Below, in pieces: positions 1 to 7,826 of a DNA stretch of 22,426 bases; the stretch's first letter is position 1, and each line of letters opens with the position of its first letter. This DNA is from JAWVZH01 sp033722295 (lineage in GTDB: Bacteria > Bacteroidota > Bacteroidia > Chitinophagales > Saprospiraceae), in the NCBI GenBank assembly GCA_033722295.1, contig JAWVZH010000032.1, positions 1 through 22,426 of the forward strand, read 5' to 3'. The notes under the pieces were generated by a model. That model was not told where the DNA came from, ran no database searches, and saw nothing but the letters and a program-made list of their open reading frames with translations. A program made the position numbers and the translations under genes.

Positions 1-240
1 ATGGCAAGCTGCTGCCGTTGCTGACAAATGATTGCTGAAGGCACCACCGATTGTCATTATCCGCCCGATCCCCTCTTTCTGACAATTGAGAATATTGTAT
101 TTCAGCTTTCTCCACTTATTACCGCATACGTGTTCATCGAGCAGGTCATCTCTTTTAAAAAAGAGGTCAAATTTTTTTCCAGATGTCGTGGCATAATCTA
201 CTTTCTGGATAGGACTTTCACGATCAGGCCATTCCTTCAT
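1..240 (-). CDS. ACC deaminase / D-cysteine desulfhydrase-like PLP enzyme (partial, N-terminus only)
   Basis: The frame is open from an ATG at 240 to the left edge, giving 80 residues. It belongs to the PLP-dependent 1-aminocyclopropane-1-carboxylate deaminase/D-cysteine desulfhydrase family (tryptophan synthase beta fold). Visible are FKRDDL at residues 28-33, GNKWRKLKYN at 40-49, where Lys42 is the expected Schiff-base lysine, and GGAFSNHLSATAAA near the end, the family's phosphate/carboxylate-binding stretch. The stop codon at 286-288 in the same frame and the absence of another start after it fix the start at 240. About three quarters of the usual ~300-330 residues are outside the window, including the residues that separate deaminase from desulfhydrase activity, so the substrate cannot be named. 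The gene lies downstream of the beta-barrel gene on the same strand, with an inverted repeat between them. Confidence 0.85.
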   Translation of the reverse strand, partial: MKEWPDRESPIQKVDYATTSGKKFDLFFKRDDLLDEHVCGNKWRKLKYNILNCQKEGIGRIMTIGGAFSNHLSATAAACH

Positions 241-274
241 CGGATATTGTATATCTCTTAGTATTCCGTAATGG

Positions 275-307
275 ATGGGCCAGAATTATACATCTATCCT
301 GGCCCAT
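275..307. terminator. Inverted repeat, possible transcription terminator
   Basis: A perfect 9-bp inverted repeat, ATGGGCCAG (275-283) and CTGGCCCAT (299-307), surrounds a 15-base loop. It lies between the stop of the beta-barrel gene (328) and the start of the partial PLP enzyme (240). On the + strand a short T-rich stretch (TTTTCTT) follows the stem. On the - strand, where the flanking genes run, no U-run follows. It could form a hairpin ending or attenuating transcription from the beta-barrel gene, but the classical intrinsic form is only present in the orientation that has no gene. Confidence 0.45.
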
Positions 308-327
308 TTTCTTCAATCAATATGGGC

Positions 328-882
328 TCAATCACCCCACGAATATCCAAACTTCAGACGTAAGCCTACATATGGTTCGCTCACATCTGTATCGGAATAC
401 CCGACCAGATCTGAATCAAAAACAAACCGATATCCAACATCAAGTCCGAGGCGAAACCATTTGACAATGTTCATCTCGAGTCCCAGAGATGGTTGAAGGG
501 CAAATACATTGTCTTCCAGTTCGAGCTCATCCTGAGTCTCGAATTCTCCACGACCAGCGAACATGGTAAAGGTTGGATGCAGTACCCTGAAAGATTCATG
601 GGCATATCCAATATGTATACCATTGAAATCCATTTCAAGGCCCTGATCATTCAGGCCATATCCTTGCCAACCAAAGGTGAATGACTTGTTGAATTCCGCG
701 AATACAAATCCACCGTGGAAAACACCGTAATCATCATTATCCTCATTGATATTCGAAGTATTACCTGCCCAGATACCAGTAAGCTTGATACCATTATGAT
801 TGAAAAGTGTTTCATCCGATTGGGCATTCATCAGAGCCGGCACAAAACATAACGTAAAAAATAAAGCTGCTAGATTTTTCAT
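328..882 (-). CDS. Small outer-membrane beta-barrel protein, function unknown
   Basis: This 184-residue protein has a clear Sec signal peptide (residues 1-20, cleavage likely after MNA at 18-20). The remainder alternates polar and aromatic/hydrophobic residues, as in short outer-membrane beta barrels: GGFVFAEFNKSFTFGWQGYG near the middle, then GLDVGYRFVF and YVGLRLKFGYSW at the C-terminus. There is no lipobox and no T9SS sorting domain, so insertion in the outer membrane by the BAM machinery is the likely fate. No specific family is recognised. The ATG at 882 is the first residue of the signal peptide. A promoter of ECF-sigma type sits just upstream (900-926), which fits an envelope-stress or surface-responsive gene. 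The 72-base gap to the upstream cargo gene suggests separate control. Confidence 0.75.
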   Translation of the reverse strand: MKNLAALFFTLCFVPALMNAQSDETLFNHNGIKLTGIWAGNTSNINEDNDDYGVFHGGFVFAEFNKSFTFGWQGYGLNDQGLEMDFNGIHIGYAHESFRVLHPTFTMFAGRGEFETQDELELEDNVFALQPSLGLEMNIVKWFRLGLDVGYRFVFDSDLVGYSDTDVSEPYVGLRLKFGYSWGD

Positions 883-899
883 ATTGAGATTTTACCTAA

Positions 900-926
900 T
901 AGACGAGCTCAGGATAAAAAAGTTGC
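900..926 (-). promoter_or_regulatory. Candidate ECF sigma factor promoter of the beta-barrel gene
   Basis: Read on the - strand, GCAAC (926-922) is followed after exactly 16 bases by CGTCTA (905-900). GGAAC/GCAAC with a 16-17 base spacer and CGTC is the general ECF (group IV sigma) promoter form. The -10-like element ends 17 bases before the ATG at 882, leaving room for a short leader. A run of six T follows the -35-like element. The match is by eye and the cognate sigma factor is not in the window. Confidence 0.5.
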
Positions 927-954
927 ACCGGAAAGTATTTATGACTGTTCAGGT

Positions 955-2094
955 TTACGGCCTAATCAAAACCAGTCTCTTGGTAGTCACAGTCTCCCCC
1001 TTTCTTGTCTTTACGCTATACAGATAAGTGCCTCTATTCAGGTAGCTGAAGTCAAATTTCTCAATACCGTTGTCGGAAAGGTCAAGAGCCTCCCGGTTTA
1101 GTTCATTGCCCAGGATGTCATGAATTACCAGTTGATATTCACCTTTCGGCAGACCGGAGTAGTATAACTTCGCCTTCCCATAGGTCGGATTGGGCGTTAA
1201 TTTTATACTCGCCATTCTGAATGGATCCTGCACATTGGTCGCCTCCAGTCGCTTGTACTGAACCTGCTGGGGCGTACCATTGGAATCCACAGTAACAACA
1301 GCTACGGGTTCCTTGAAATCGGTAGTTAGATAAGAATAGAAGTCCAATTCAACAGGATCTAGCAAAGTAGGGTCATCGATCAGTTGTTTGATCGTTTCTG
1401 TAACATTCGCCCAACCAACAAAGCTTATAAAAGCCCAGACCGTCGTAGTCCGCAATTCATGAGATTTATTTCTCAATACATCATAGATTCCTCCGGGAAT
1501 CTCTGCCCGGCCCCATGCATCAACCTCATCCTGTCTTTTGATCTTCACATCTACGCGAATGGAATCCGGCCTTATGGCGCCCAATTGATCCCTGATCTCC
1601 TTTGGCAGGCTGTCATAAAGGAATTGTGCTCGCAGTACGGTAGAGTCCTCGAAGGTCTGACCATAGTCAAGTGGAGCGATCTGTATCCTGTAATCACTCA
1701 GGTAAACAGTCGAAACCATGACTTGTCTCAAAACGGGGTCTAATCCTGCAAACCCCACTTCTGCGACATAGTCTTGTGTAATTTTAAAGTATCTTTCGCT
1801 CTCGCCGTTATTGAGCTCGATCACGAGGTCTGCATCGGGAAAGTCGGCTGATGCCATTCCTTCGGCCGCTGATCGGAAATGAACGTCCTGTTCCGAATCA
1901 GCATTCAGCATTGAGAAATCCCAGTACAGATTTTCGCCAGGCGTCAACAGATCAATACCCATTGCGTCAAGATCCAGATAACTTTGAAGGGTATCGCCCT
2001 CCTCGGGAAAGATCGAATTATCTATCGTTATTTGCGCAGCAAGTCCAAGACTGCTCGCCAAAGCCATACATAGAAGTGTAAACATTCTTTTCAT
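955..2094 (-). CDS. Secreted protein with T9SS type A sorting domain
   Basis: The chosen start at 2094 gives 379 residues and places a signal peptide first (MKRMFTLLCMALASSLGLAA). An in-frame ATG nine codons upstream (2121) would put charged residues before it. The body (about residues 21-295) is mostly beta-rich with no family I recognise. The last ~80 residues form a T9SS type A C-terminal domain: KLTPNPTYGKAKLYYSG, then a stretch resembling DILGNEL, then GTYLYSVKTRKG and a basic KRLVLIRP end. Such domains guide export across the outer membrane by the type IX machinery and are usually cleaved by PorU. GGGT-like purines lie just before the ATG. An 11-base direct repeat lies upstream (2112-2158). 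Function of the passenger is unknown. Confidence 0.8.
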   Translation of the reverse strand: MKRMFTLLCMALASSLGLAAQITIDNSIFPEEGDTLQSYLDLDAMGIDLLTPGENLYWDFSMLNADSEQDVHFRSAAEGMASADFPDADLVIELNNGESERYFKITQDYVAEVGFAGLDPVLRQVMVSTVYLSDYRIQIAPLDYGQTFEDSTVLRAQFLYDSLPKEIRDQLGAIRPDSIRVDVKIKRQDEVDAWGRAEIPGGIYDVLRNKSHELRTTTVWAFISFVGWANVTETIKQLIDDPTLLDPVELDFYSYLTTDFKEPVAVVTVDSNGTPQQVQYKRLEATNVQDPFRMASIKLTPNPTYGKAKLYYSGLPKGEYQLVIHDILGNELNREALDLSDNGIEKFDFSYLNRGTYLYSVKTRKGETVTTKRLVLIRP

Positions 2095-2111
2095 ACCCTT
2101 AAGTTTTGCAG

Positions 2112-2158
2112 GATAATCCATTAAGCCTGACTGTCATTATCCCTCTTGATAATCCATT
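2112..2158. repeat. 11-bp direct repeat with inverted half-copy upstream of the type A cargo gene
   Basis: GATAATCCATT occurs at 2112-2122 and again at 2148-2158, 36 bases start to start. A partial inverted copy (ATTATCC, 2135-2141) lies between them. The first copy begins 18 bases upstream of the ATG at 2094. Perfect repeats of this length in such a short intergenic stretch suggest a regulator binding site, but no regulator can be named. Confidence 0.4.
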
Positions 2159-2248
2159 CTCCACATGTAATAGTACATGAAGTTAAGAAATGATACAATT
2201 CCATGTCCTCATTTTAGAGTTCCTTAAGAGAATCGCCCCATGCAAACC

Positions 2249-4063
2249 TTACTCAAAGGTCTGTAACTCAACCATTTTGCGATAATCTCCGGCATTGGAC
2301 ATCAACTCGTCATGTTTTCCGGATTGAATGATCTTTCCGTCCTTCAGGAAAAGGATCTCATCCACATTTCTTATTGTGGACAGGCGGTGCGCAATGATTA
2401 CTGCAGTTCTGTCTTCCATGATTCGCTCCATTGAAGCCTGCACAAGCCTTTCAGATTCCGAATCCAGTGATGAGGTAGCCTCATCGAGAATGATCACCGG
2501 AGGATTGTTCAATATAGCCCTTGCGATAGTGAGTCGTTGGCGTTGTCCTCCGCTCAACTTGACGCCGCGATCACCGATGATAGTGTCATAGCCATTATCA
2601 AGCTCCTCAATGAAATCATGGGCATTGGCGATCTTTGCTGCTTCCTTAACCTGATCCTCCGTCACTTCGGTCGAGCCAAATCGAATATTGTTAATGACGG
2701 AGTCATTGAACAATACTGGTTCCTGACTGACAATACCAAATAGGTGACGATATTCGTCAGTTCTCAGTTCTCTGATATCCTTGTTGTCGAGCACAATGCT
2801 GCCGCCTGATACATCATAAAACCTGGCGAGTAAGTCAACAATGGTCGTCTTTCCTGAACCTGAAGGACCTACCAGCGCAAGGGTCTTTCCTTTTTTAAGC
2901 TCAAAAGAAATCTTTTGCAACACTGTTGTATCCGTATTTGGGTATTTGAAGTCCACTGAATTAAAGCGAATGGAATCCTTCAGTCCACTAACCTCGCTAT
3001 CCCCCTCGGGAACCTTGTTGAGATCCCTCGCTGTCAGAATGAAGTGTATCCTGTCCAGAGCGGCAAGGCCTTTTTGAACATTAAAGAATGCGCTTGAAAA
3101 GGCCTTTGCTGGATTAATGACATTGTAAAAAGCATATAGGAAGGCAAAAAATGTCGCAGCTTCTATAGATTCGTTGAATACCAGTCCCGAACCATACCAT
3201 ACAAGCAAAGCCACGACGGTGATACCCAGAAACTCACTCAGTGGTGAGGAGAGGTCCCTTCGACGGTAAATACTGGTAAGCGTATCCCGGTACTGTTCAT
3301 TCTCATCAAAGAATCTGCCCTTTAAAAATGAAGATGCATTGAAAGCTTTGATGATCCTAATTCCGCCAAGAGACTCCTCCAATCTCGCGATCAGTTGGCC
3401 AAGCAGGTTCTGAGCCTTGAAAGACTTTCTCTTAAGAGACTTTGATATGCCTCCGATCACCACGCCGGTGAATAATATGAGCAGAAAGACGAATACGGTT
3501 AGCTTCAAACTGATCATCACCATGAAGAGCAAACTGCCCAAGATCACGATCGGCTCACGAAATATTGTTTCCAGCACATTCAGGATGCTGGACTCCACTT
3601 CCTGTACATCGGATGAAACACGAGAGATGAGATCTCCCTTCTTTTCCTCGCTGAAAAAGGACAGTGGTAGATCTATGATTTCCGAATACATTTCATTACG
3701 CAGATCGCGGACCACTCCTGTCCTCACAGGGCTAATGAAATACATGGCCATATATCTGAAGAAATTCTTCAAGAAAAAGAGTACAACAATGGCGCTGCAA
3801 ACCCAAAGAATGGCCGTCTCCGGTGGAATACCATCCAGCCAGTCGGCCATATAATACTTGATGTAATCTATACCTGTATCCAGTGAGAAAGGTTCAACAG
3901 GGCGCTGGTAATCATACTCGGCATTGAACAATATCTGTAAAAGCGGAATGAACAAGGGAACATTGACGACCATAAAGATGGCCATCATGATGTTGGCAAT
4001 AATATTCAATGAGACAAAGAGCTTATAACTCCTTAGATACGAGATAAGTCCCCAAAAGCCCAT
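2249..4063 (-). CDS. MsbA-like ABC exporter, fused membrane and ATPase domains
   Basis: This 604-residue half-transporter has an N-terminal six-helix type IV ABC exporter domain (about residues 10-330) and a C-terminal ATPase domain. The latter shows Walker A GPSGSGKTT (399-407), signature LSGGQRQR (from 503), Walker B VIILDE (523-528) and the switch histidine in AHRLST (559). All catalytic residues are intact. It would act as a homodimer in the inner membrane. The family includes MsbA (lipid A flipping) and various lipid, peptide and drug exporters, so substrate cannot be read from sequence alone. It is the last gene of the fabH-efp-accB-accC unit, 11 bases after accC, which favours a lipid-related role by context. 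A proper symbol msbA is not justified without a phylogeny. Confidence 0.88.
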   Translation of the reverse strand: MGFWGLISYLRSYKLFVSLNIIANIMMAIFMVVNVPLFIPLLQILFNAEYDYQRPVEPFSLDTGIDYIKYYMADWLDGIPPETAILWVCSAIVVLFFLKNFFRYMAMYFISPVRTGVVRDLRNEMYSEIIDLPLSFFSEEKKGDLISRVSSDVQEVESSILNVLETIFREPIVILGSLLFMVMISLKLTVFVFLLILFTGVVIGGISKSLKRKSFKAQNLLGQLIARLEESLGGIRIIKAFNASSFLKGRFFDENEQYRDTLTSIYRRRDLSSPLSEFLGITVVALLVWYGSGLVFNESIEAATFFAFLYAFYNVINPAKAFSSAFFNVQKGLAALDRIHFILTARDLNKVPEGDSEVSGLKDSIRFNSVDFKYPNTDTTVLQKISFELKKGKTLALVGPSGSGKTTIVDLLARFYDVSGGSIVLDNKDIRELRTDEYRHLFGIVSQEPVLFNDSVINNIRFGSTEVTEDQVKEAAKIANAHDFIEELDNGYDTIIGDRGVKLSGGQRQRLTIARAILNNPPVIILDEATSSLDSESERLVQASMERIMEDRTAVIIAHRLSTIRNVDEILFLKDGKIIQSGKHDELMSNAGDYRKMVELQTFE

Positions 4064-4074
4064 TGTACGCTGAT

Positions 4075-5415
4075 TTAATCTTCCATAGAGAAAGACTCCA
4101 GGAAGCCTGTATGGAAATTGCCTTTTCTAAAATTGTCGTCTTTCATCAAACGTTTATGAAAGGGAACAGTTGTCTCTATGCCTTCCACAACAAATTCATC
4201 CAGTGCCCTCTCCATCTTCTTGATACACTCCTCCCGTGTACGAGCGCGGCATATCAGCTTGGCAATCATCGAATCATAAAATGGTGGCACCGTATAGCCC
4301 GCATAGACATGAGTATCTACCCTGACCCCATGACCTTTGGGACTGTGAAAAGAGTGAATCTTACCGGGAGACGGACGGAAGTTATTCAAAGCATCTTCCG
4401 CATTTATACGGCATTCTATAGCATGCATTTGTGGTAGCTGATTGGAGCTGGTCAACTTTTTGCCGGCAGCTACCTTTATTTGCTCTTTTATTAGATCAAG
4501 GTCGACAACTTCTTCTGTAACCGGATGCTCTACCTGTATCCTGGTGTTCATCTCCATGAAATAAAAATTCTTGTGCTTGTCGACAAGAAACTCCACCGTG
4601 CCTACTCCCTCATATTTTATGGCTTTGCCCGCCTTTACGGCTGCTCTACCCATCTGGGTCCGCAGGGTTTTGGTCATAAAAGGCGAGGGGCATTCCTCTA
4701 CCAACTTTTGATGCCTTCTCTGTATGGAACAGTCCCTTTCGCTGAGATGAATGACCTTGCCATGTTGATCTCCTATGATCTGAAACTCGATATGACGGGG
4801 TTCTTCAATAAATTTTTCGATATAAATACCGTCATTACCAAAAGAGGCTTTGGCTTCCTTTCTCGCATTATCCCATTGGCTTTCGAAGTCCTCATCCTTC
4901 CAGACTATACGCATTCCCTTACCTCCTCCTCCAGCTGTAGCCTTGAGTATAACCGGATACCCAATATCCTTGGCCATCTTCAGCCCCTCTTCAACATCTT
5001 TGATAAGCCCTTCGGAACCTGGGATCGTCGGAACACCGGCTTCGGTCATCGTTTCCTTGGCGGTGATCTTATCTCCCATCCTCCTGATCATCTCAGGTGT
5101 AGGACCGATAAATTTTATGCCGTACTCCACGCATACCTCGGCAAAATCCGCATTTTCTGCCATGAATCCATAACCTGGATGTATGGCATCCGCATTTGTG
5201 ATCTCCACGGCAGCCATGATCTTAGGAATACTCAGATATGACTCAGTAGATGATGGTGGCCCTATGCAGACAGCCTCATCTGCAAACCTCACATGCAAAC
5301 TTTCCTTATCAGCCGTAGAATAGACAGCCACTGTCTTGATACCCATCTCCTTGCATGTCCTGATGATCCGCAGGGCGATCTCACCACGGTTGGCAATTAA
5401 AATCTTATCAAACAT
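4075..5415 (-). CDS. accC: Acetyl-CoA carboxylase, biotin carboxylase subunit
   Basis: At 446 residues it matches the usual ~450 of AccC. It carboxylates biotin on AccB using ATP and bicarbonate, the first half-reaction of malonyl-CoA formation. Visible are the N-terminal ILIANRGEIALRI, the ATP-grasp glycine loop GGGGKGM (162-168), RDCSIQRRHQK (228-237) and the active-site EMNTRIQVEHP (288-298). There is no C-terminal biotinyl or carboxyltransferase part, so it is the stand-alone subunit. It starts 6 bases after accB ends and is followed 11 bases later by the ABC exporter, so the genes are surely co-transcribed. The carboxyltransferase genes accA and accD are not in the window. Confidence 0.97.
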   Translation of the reverse strand: MFDKILIANRGEIALRIIRTCKEMGIKTVAVYSTADKESLHVRFADEAVCIGPPSSTESYLSIPKIMAAVEITNADAIHPGYGFMAENADFAEVCVEYGIKFIGPTPEMIRRMGDKITAKETMTEAGVPTIPGSEGLIKDVEEGLKMAKDIGYPVILKATAGGGGKGMRIVWKDEDFESQWDNARKEAKASFGNDGIYIEKFIEEPRHIEFQIIGDQHGKVIHLSERDCSIQRRHQKLVEECPSPFMTKTLRTQMGRAAVKAGKAIKYEGVGTVEFLVDKHKNFYFMEMNTRIQVEHPVTEEVVDLDLIKEQIKVAAGKKLTSSNQLPQMHAIECRINAEDALNNFRPSPGKIHSFHSPKGHGVRVDTHVYAGYTVPPFYDSMIAKLICRARTREECIKKMERALDEFVVEGIETTVPFHKRLMKDDNFRKGNFHTGFLESFSMED

Positions 5416-5421
5416 GTGTTC

Positions 5422-5958
5422 CTATTTGTTAGGGTCTATGAGAAACAACACCTGATCATACTCCACCGGACTTGCGTCTTCAGCGACTACCTTGACGACT
5501 TCGCCTGATATCTCCGATTCGATCTCGTTAAATAGTTTCATGGCTTCCACTATACAAACAACCTGGCCGGCCTCTACACGATCACCCACTTTTACAAATG
5601 GTGGCTTATCGGGTGAAGAGGAGCGGTAAAAGGTTCCGACGATCGGTGATTTGATCTCGAGCAGATCATTCTGAGTTTCAACCTTGGCCTCATCCTTGGC
5701 GACTTCTTTCTCTTTGACCTCACCCTTACTTTCAGTTGAAGGTGGTGGTGCCTGCTGACCAGCAGGATTGACAGGATGCGCGGGTTGTGGGACGTGCACG
5801 ATCGGTGCTGAACCAGGCGTAGTCACGATCTTTTCTTTCTTCTTGTGGTATTTCTTGGTTCGAATCGCGATCTCTTCGTCACCCTTTTTATATTTAAACT
5901 CTGTCAGGTTGCTCTTATTGATGAGCTTTATCAGTTCTTGTAATTCCTTAAAATTCAT
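5422..5958 (-). CDS. accB: Acetyl-CoA carboxylase, biotin carboxyl carrier protein
   Basis: This 178-residue protein carries the biotin that AccC carboxylates. The C-terminal biotinyl domain (about 101-178) holds the motif EAMKLFNEIE with Lys141 as biotin attachment site, and the preceding SPIVGTFYRSSSP (104-116) is the usual start of this domain. The N-terminal ~35 residues (FKELQELIKLINKSNLTEF) match the conserved AccB N-terminal helix region. Between them lies a long Pro/Ala/Lys/Glu-rich linker (about 40-98). It starts 5 bases after efp stops and is followed by accC. Confidence 0.96.
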   Translation of the reverse strand: MNFKELQELIKLINKSNLTEFKYKKGDEEIAIRTKKYHKKKEKIVTTPGSAPIVHVPQPAHPVNPAGQQAPPPSTESKGEVKEKEVAKDEAKVETQNDLLEIKSPIVGTFYRSSSPDKPPFVKVGDRVEAGQVVCIVEAMKLFNEIESEISGEVVKVVAEDASPVEYDQVLFLIDPNK

Positions 5959-5963
5959 GAGGT

Positions 5964-6530
5964 TTACTTTTTAATCCGTTCTACATAATTGCCATTCTGG
6001 CTGTCCACTTTGATCACATCACCCTCATTGATAAATAATGGAACGCGCACTTCCGCACCGGTCTCTACCTTTGCCGGTTTAAGGGTGTTGGTCGCTGTGT
6101 CACCCTTTACACCAGGTTCGGTATAAGTGATTTCCAGTTCTATATATTGAGGCAGCTCTACAGTAAGAGGCTTATTGTTCTCTGCATCAAAAAGGACGTC
6201 GACGACAAGATTTTCTTTCATCAACTCGGCATTGTCGATCAGGTCTTTATTGATCATGATCTGCTCAAAGGTTTCGGTATCCATAAAATGAAAGCCCATA
6301 TCATCTTTGTACAGGAACTGAAAGGCTCTTCGCTCTACTCTCACATCATCGATCTTGTGCCCTGCAGGAAAAGTATGTTCTATTACTTTGCCAGTGGTCA
6401 TCGACTTGAGTTTTGTACGCACAAAGGCCGCTCCTTTCCCAGGTTTAACGTGCAGGAACTCAACAACGGAATATATATCGTTGTTGAAGTTTATACACAA
6501 ACCATTTCTTATATCTGAAGTATTCGCCAT
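5964..6530 (-). CDS. efp: Translation elongation factor P
   Basis: At 188 residues it is full length for EF-P, which relieves ribosome stalling at proline runs. The N-terminal KOW-like domain has VKPGKGAAFVRTKLK, with Lys32 at the loop tip that reaches the peptidyl-transferase centre. No modification enzyme (EpmA/EpmB, EarP) is visible in this window, and the loop has lysine, not the arginine of the EarP type. The C-terminal ends with VDSQNGNYVERIKK, a typical EF-P closing segment. It lies between fabH and accB, an arrangement common in Bacteroidota. A good -7 promoter element lies in the 54-base gap upstream. Confidence 0.97.
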   Translation of the reverse strand: MANTSDIRNGLCINFNNDIYSVVEFLHVKPGKGAAFVRTKLKSMTTGKVIEHTFPAGHKIDDVRVERRAFQFLYKDDMGFHFMDTETFEQIMINKDLIDNAELMKENLVVDVLFDAENNKPLTVELPQYIELEITYTEPGVKGDTATNTLKPAKVETGAEVRVPLFINEGDVIKVDSQNGNYVERIKK

Positions 6531-6549
6531 TCACATTTTAATTGAGCCA

Positions 6550-6557
6550 CAAATATA
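6550..6557 (-). promoter_or_regulatory. Bacteroidota-type -7 element (TATATTTG) for efp-accB-accC
   Basis: On the - strand TATATTTG matches TAnnTTTG exactly, 19 bases before the efp ATG (6530). A weak TTTC lies about 21 bases upstream of it in place of the -33 TTTG. Transcription would start near 6543, leaving a leader of about 13 bases. This would let efp, accBC and the exporter be expressed apart from fabH. Confidence 0.5.
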
Positions 6558-6584
6558 CCATATGAGAAGGATATTGGAGAAAGC

Positions 6585-7580
6585 CTATGATCCATCGTAG
6601 GCCCATCTGAGTAGTGTCGCCCCCCATGTAAATCCACCTCCAAAGGCTGTAAGAACTACGTAGTCGCCTTTTTTCAGTTGGTCTTCATAGTTCCATAAGC
6701 AAAGAGGCAAGGTTCCGGCAGTCGTATTACCGTACTTCTCAATATTCATCATTACTTTCTCCATTGGATAGTCAAGTGCATTGGCCACACTCTGAATGAT
6801 ACGAGTATTGGCCTGGTGCGGCACCAACCATTTGATGTCTTCAATCGAAAGCCCATTTCTCTCAACAACCTCTTTGACTGTATCAGTCATGCCTGTAACG
6901 GCTGCTTTGAATACTGGCCTTCCGTCCTGGTACACAAAATGTTCCCTCTTCTTTACTGTTTCAATTGTGGGGGGATACATGGACCCGCCTGCCTTCATAT
7001 TGAGAACATGACGTCCTGATCCATCACCTTTCAATATACTATCGATAAGTCCATAGTCTTCATTTGGTTCCAACATAACAGCTCCTGCACCATCCCCAAA
7101 GATCACACACGTGGTACGGTCCGTGTAATCAATGATCGAACTCATAACGTCACCGCCTACAACAATAACCTTCTTGAGGTATCCAGATTCTATCATTTTG
7201 GAAGCTGAGGTCAATGCGAATAAGAATCCACTACAAGCCGCATTGATATCAAAACCGAAAGCACCTTTGATACCGACTGCATCACAAACTGTGTTGGCTG
7301 TATCAGGGAATACCCGGTCTCCTGTGATCGTTGCACAGATCATGCATTCTACTTCATCGGGATCAGTATTGGTCTTCTGCAACAGTCCTTTGACGGCAGG
7401 TATAACCATATCTGAAAGGCCTTTGCCCTCACCTTTGAGAATTCGGCGTTCCCTGATCCCCGTACGTGTAGTGATCCATTCATCCGTGGTATCCACCATG
7501 GATTCCAACATTTTATTGGTCAAAACGTCCTCGGGGACATAACCTTCAACACCGGTTATTGCGGCTAGCACATTACTCAT
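6585..7580 (-). CDS. fabH: Beta-ketoacyl-ACP synthase III
   Basis: FabH condenses acetyl-CoA or a branched primer with malonyl-ACP to start fatty-acid synthesis. The catalytic triad is visible: Cys116 in NAACSGF, His255 in PHQANTR and Asn285 in EKYGNTTAG. The N-terminal DEWITTRTGIRERRI (33-47) and C-terminal GGGFTWGATLLRW are family signatures. The ATG at 7580 (MSNVLAAITG) is preferred to a TTG two codons upstream; this gives 331 residues, the usual length. PHQANTRI rather than a PqsD or DarB-like variant supports the true fatty-acid enzyme. plsX and rpmF, often found upstream of fabH, are missing here: the next gene upstream is divergent. Confidence 0.96.
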   Translation of the reverse strand: MSNVLAAITGVEGYVPEDVLTNKMLESMVDTTDEWITTRTGIRERRILKGEGKGLSDMVIPAVKGLLQKTNTDPDEVECMICATITGDRVFPDTANTVCDAVGIKGAFGFDINAACSGFLFALTSASKMIESGYLKKVIVVGGDVMSSIIDYTDRTTCVIFGDGAGAVMLEPNEDYGLIDSILKGDGSGRHVLNMKAGGSMYPPTIETVKKREHFVYQDGRPVFKAAVTGMTDTVKEVVERNGLSIEDIKWLVPHQANTRIIQSVANALDYPMEKVMMNIEKYGNTTAGTLPLCLWNYEDQLKKGDYVVLTAFGGGFTWGATLLRWAYDGS

Positions 7581-7604
7581 GTTCAACGATCTTTAAATCG
7601 TGTG

Positions 7605-7612
7605 CGAAGGTA
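7605..7612 (-). promoter_or_regulatory. Probable -7 element for the fabH operon
   Basis: On the - strand TACCTTCG, followed by CAC, differs by one base from TAnnTTTG (TACCTTTGCAC would be an ideal form). It lies 24 bases before the fabH ATG at 7580. No clear -33 TTG is seen at the usual distance. Confidence 0.35.
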
Positions 7613-7764
7613 GGAAAATCAGTACATACTAGCAGTTAGAAACACCCGATATACCACTATTTTCATCATTATATTATTCTAGAATATTATATTTATATAT
7701 CTGTTTATTAACTGATTATAAATATTAATTTAAATAATTTATCAATGTATATGATCGCTTGGCA

Positions 7765-7778
7765 TATGATTTGCACTC
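7765..7778 (+). promoter_or_regulatory. Possible promoter -7 region of the thioredoxin-SPOR/hutI unit
   Basis: TATGATTTGCACTC has the TTTG core with one extra base against TAnnTTTG. The sub-motif ATTTGCAnTC (7769-7778) recurs before the adhesin gene (10020-10029) and glyA (20452-20461), each followed by A/T-rich sequence. The start codon is 54 bases downstream of the TTTG. The whole 240-base divergent gap (7587-7826) is strongly A/T-rich and also holds the perfect palindrome TATTCTAGAATA at 7675-7686. Confidence 0.35.
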
Positions 7779-7826
7779 TATAAAACACTTGTTAAAAGCC
7801 AGTTATACTTTAAAGAAATATTTGAT

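Noticed and set aside
28..261. Open frame on the + strand at the left edge
   Set aside because: It is antisense to the ACC deaminase-like frame, which shows family motifs (GNKWRKLKYN, GGAFSNH) right to the edge.
2164..2179. Small hairpin CATGTA-ATAG-TACATG
   Set aside because: Six A/T-rich pairs and no T-run; too weak for a terminator or a confident operator.
3417..3854. 145-codon open frame on the + strand
   Set aside because: Antisense to the membrane domain of the ABC exporter; basic, low-complexity product with no family features.
4525..5241. A 238-codon open frame on the + strand
   Set aside because: It lies entirely antisense to accC, whose protein is highly conserved over the same stretch; the antisense product has no recognisable features.
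7675..7686. Perfect palindrome TATTCTAGAATA in the fabH/thioredoxin-SPOR divergent gap
   Set aside because: Twelve bases of A/T-rich palindrome in very A/T-rich DNA is expected by chance; no second copy seen.
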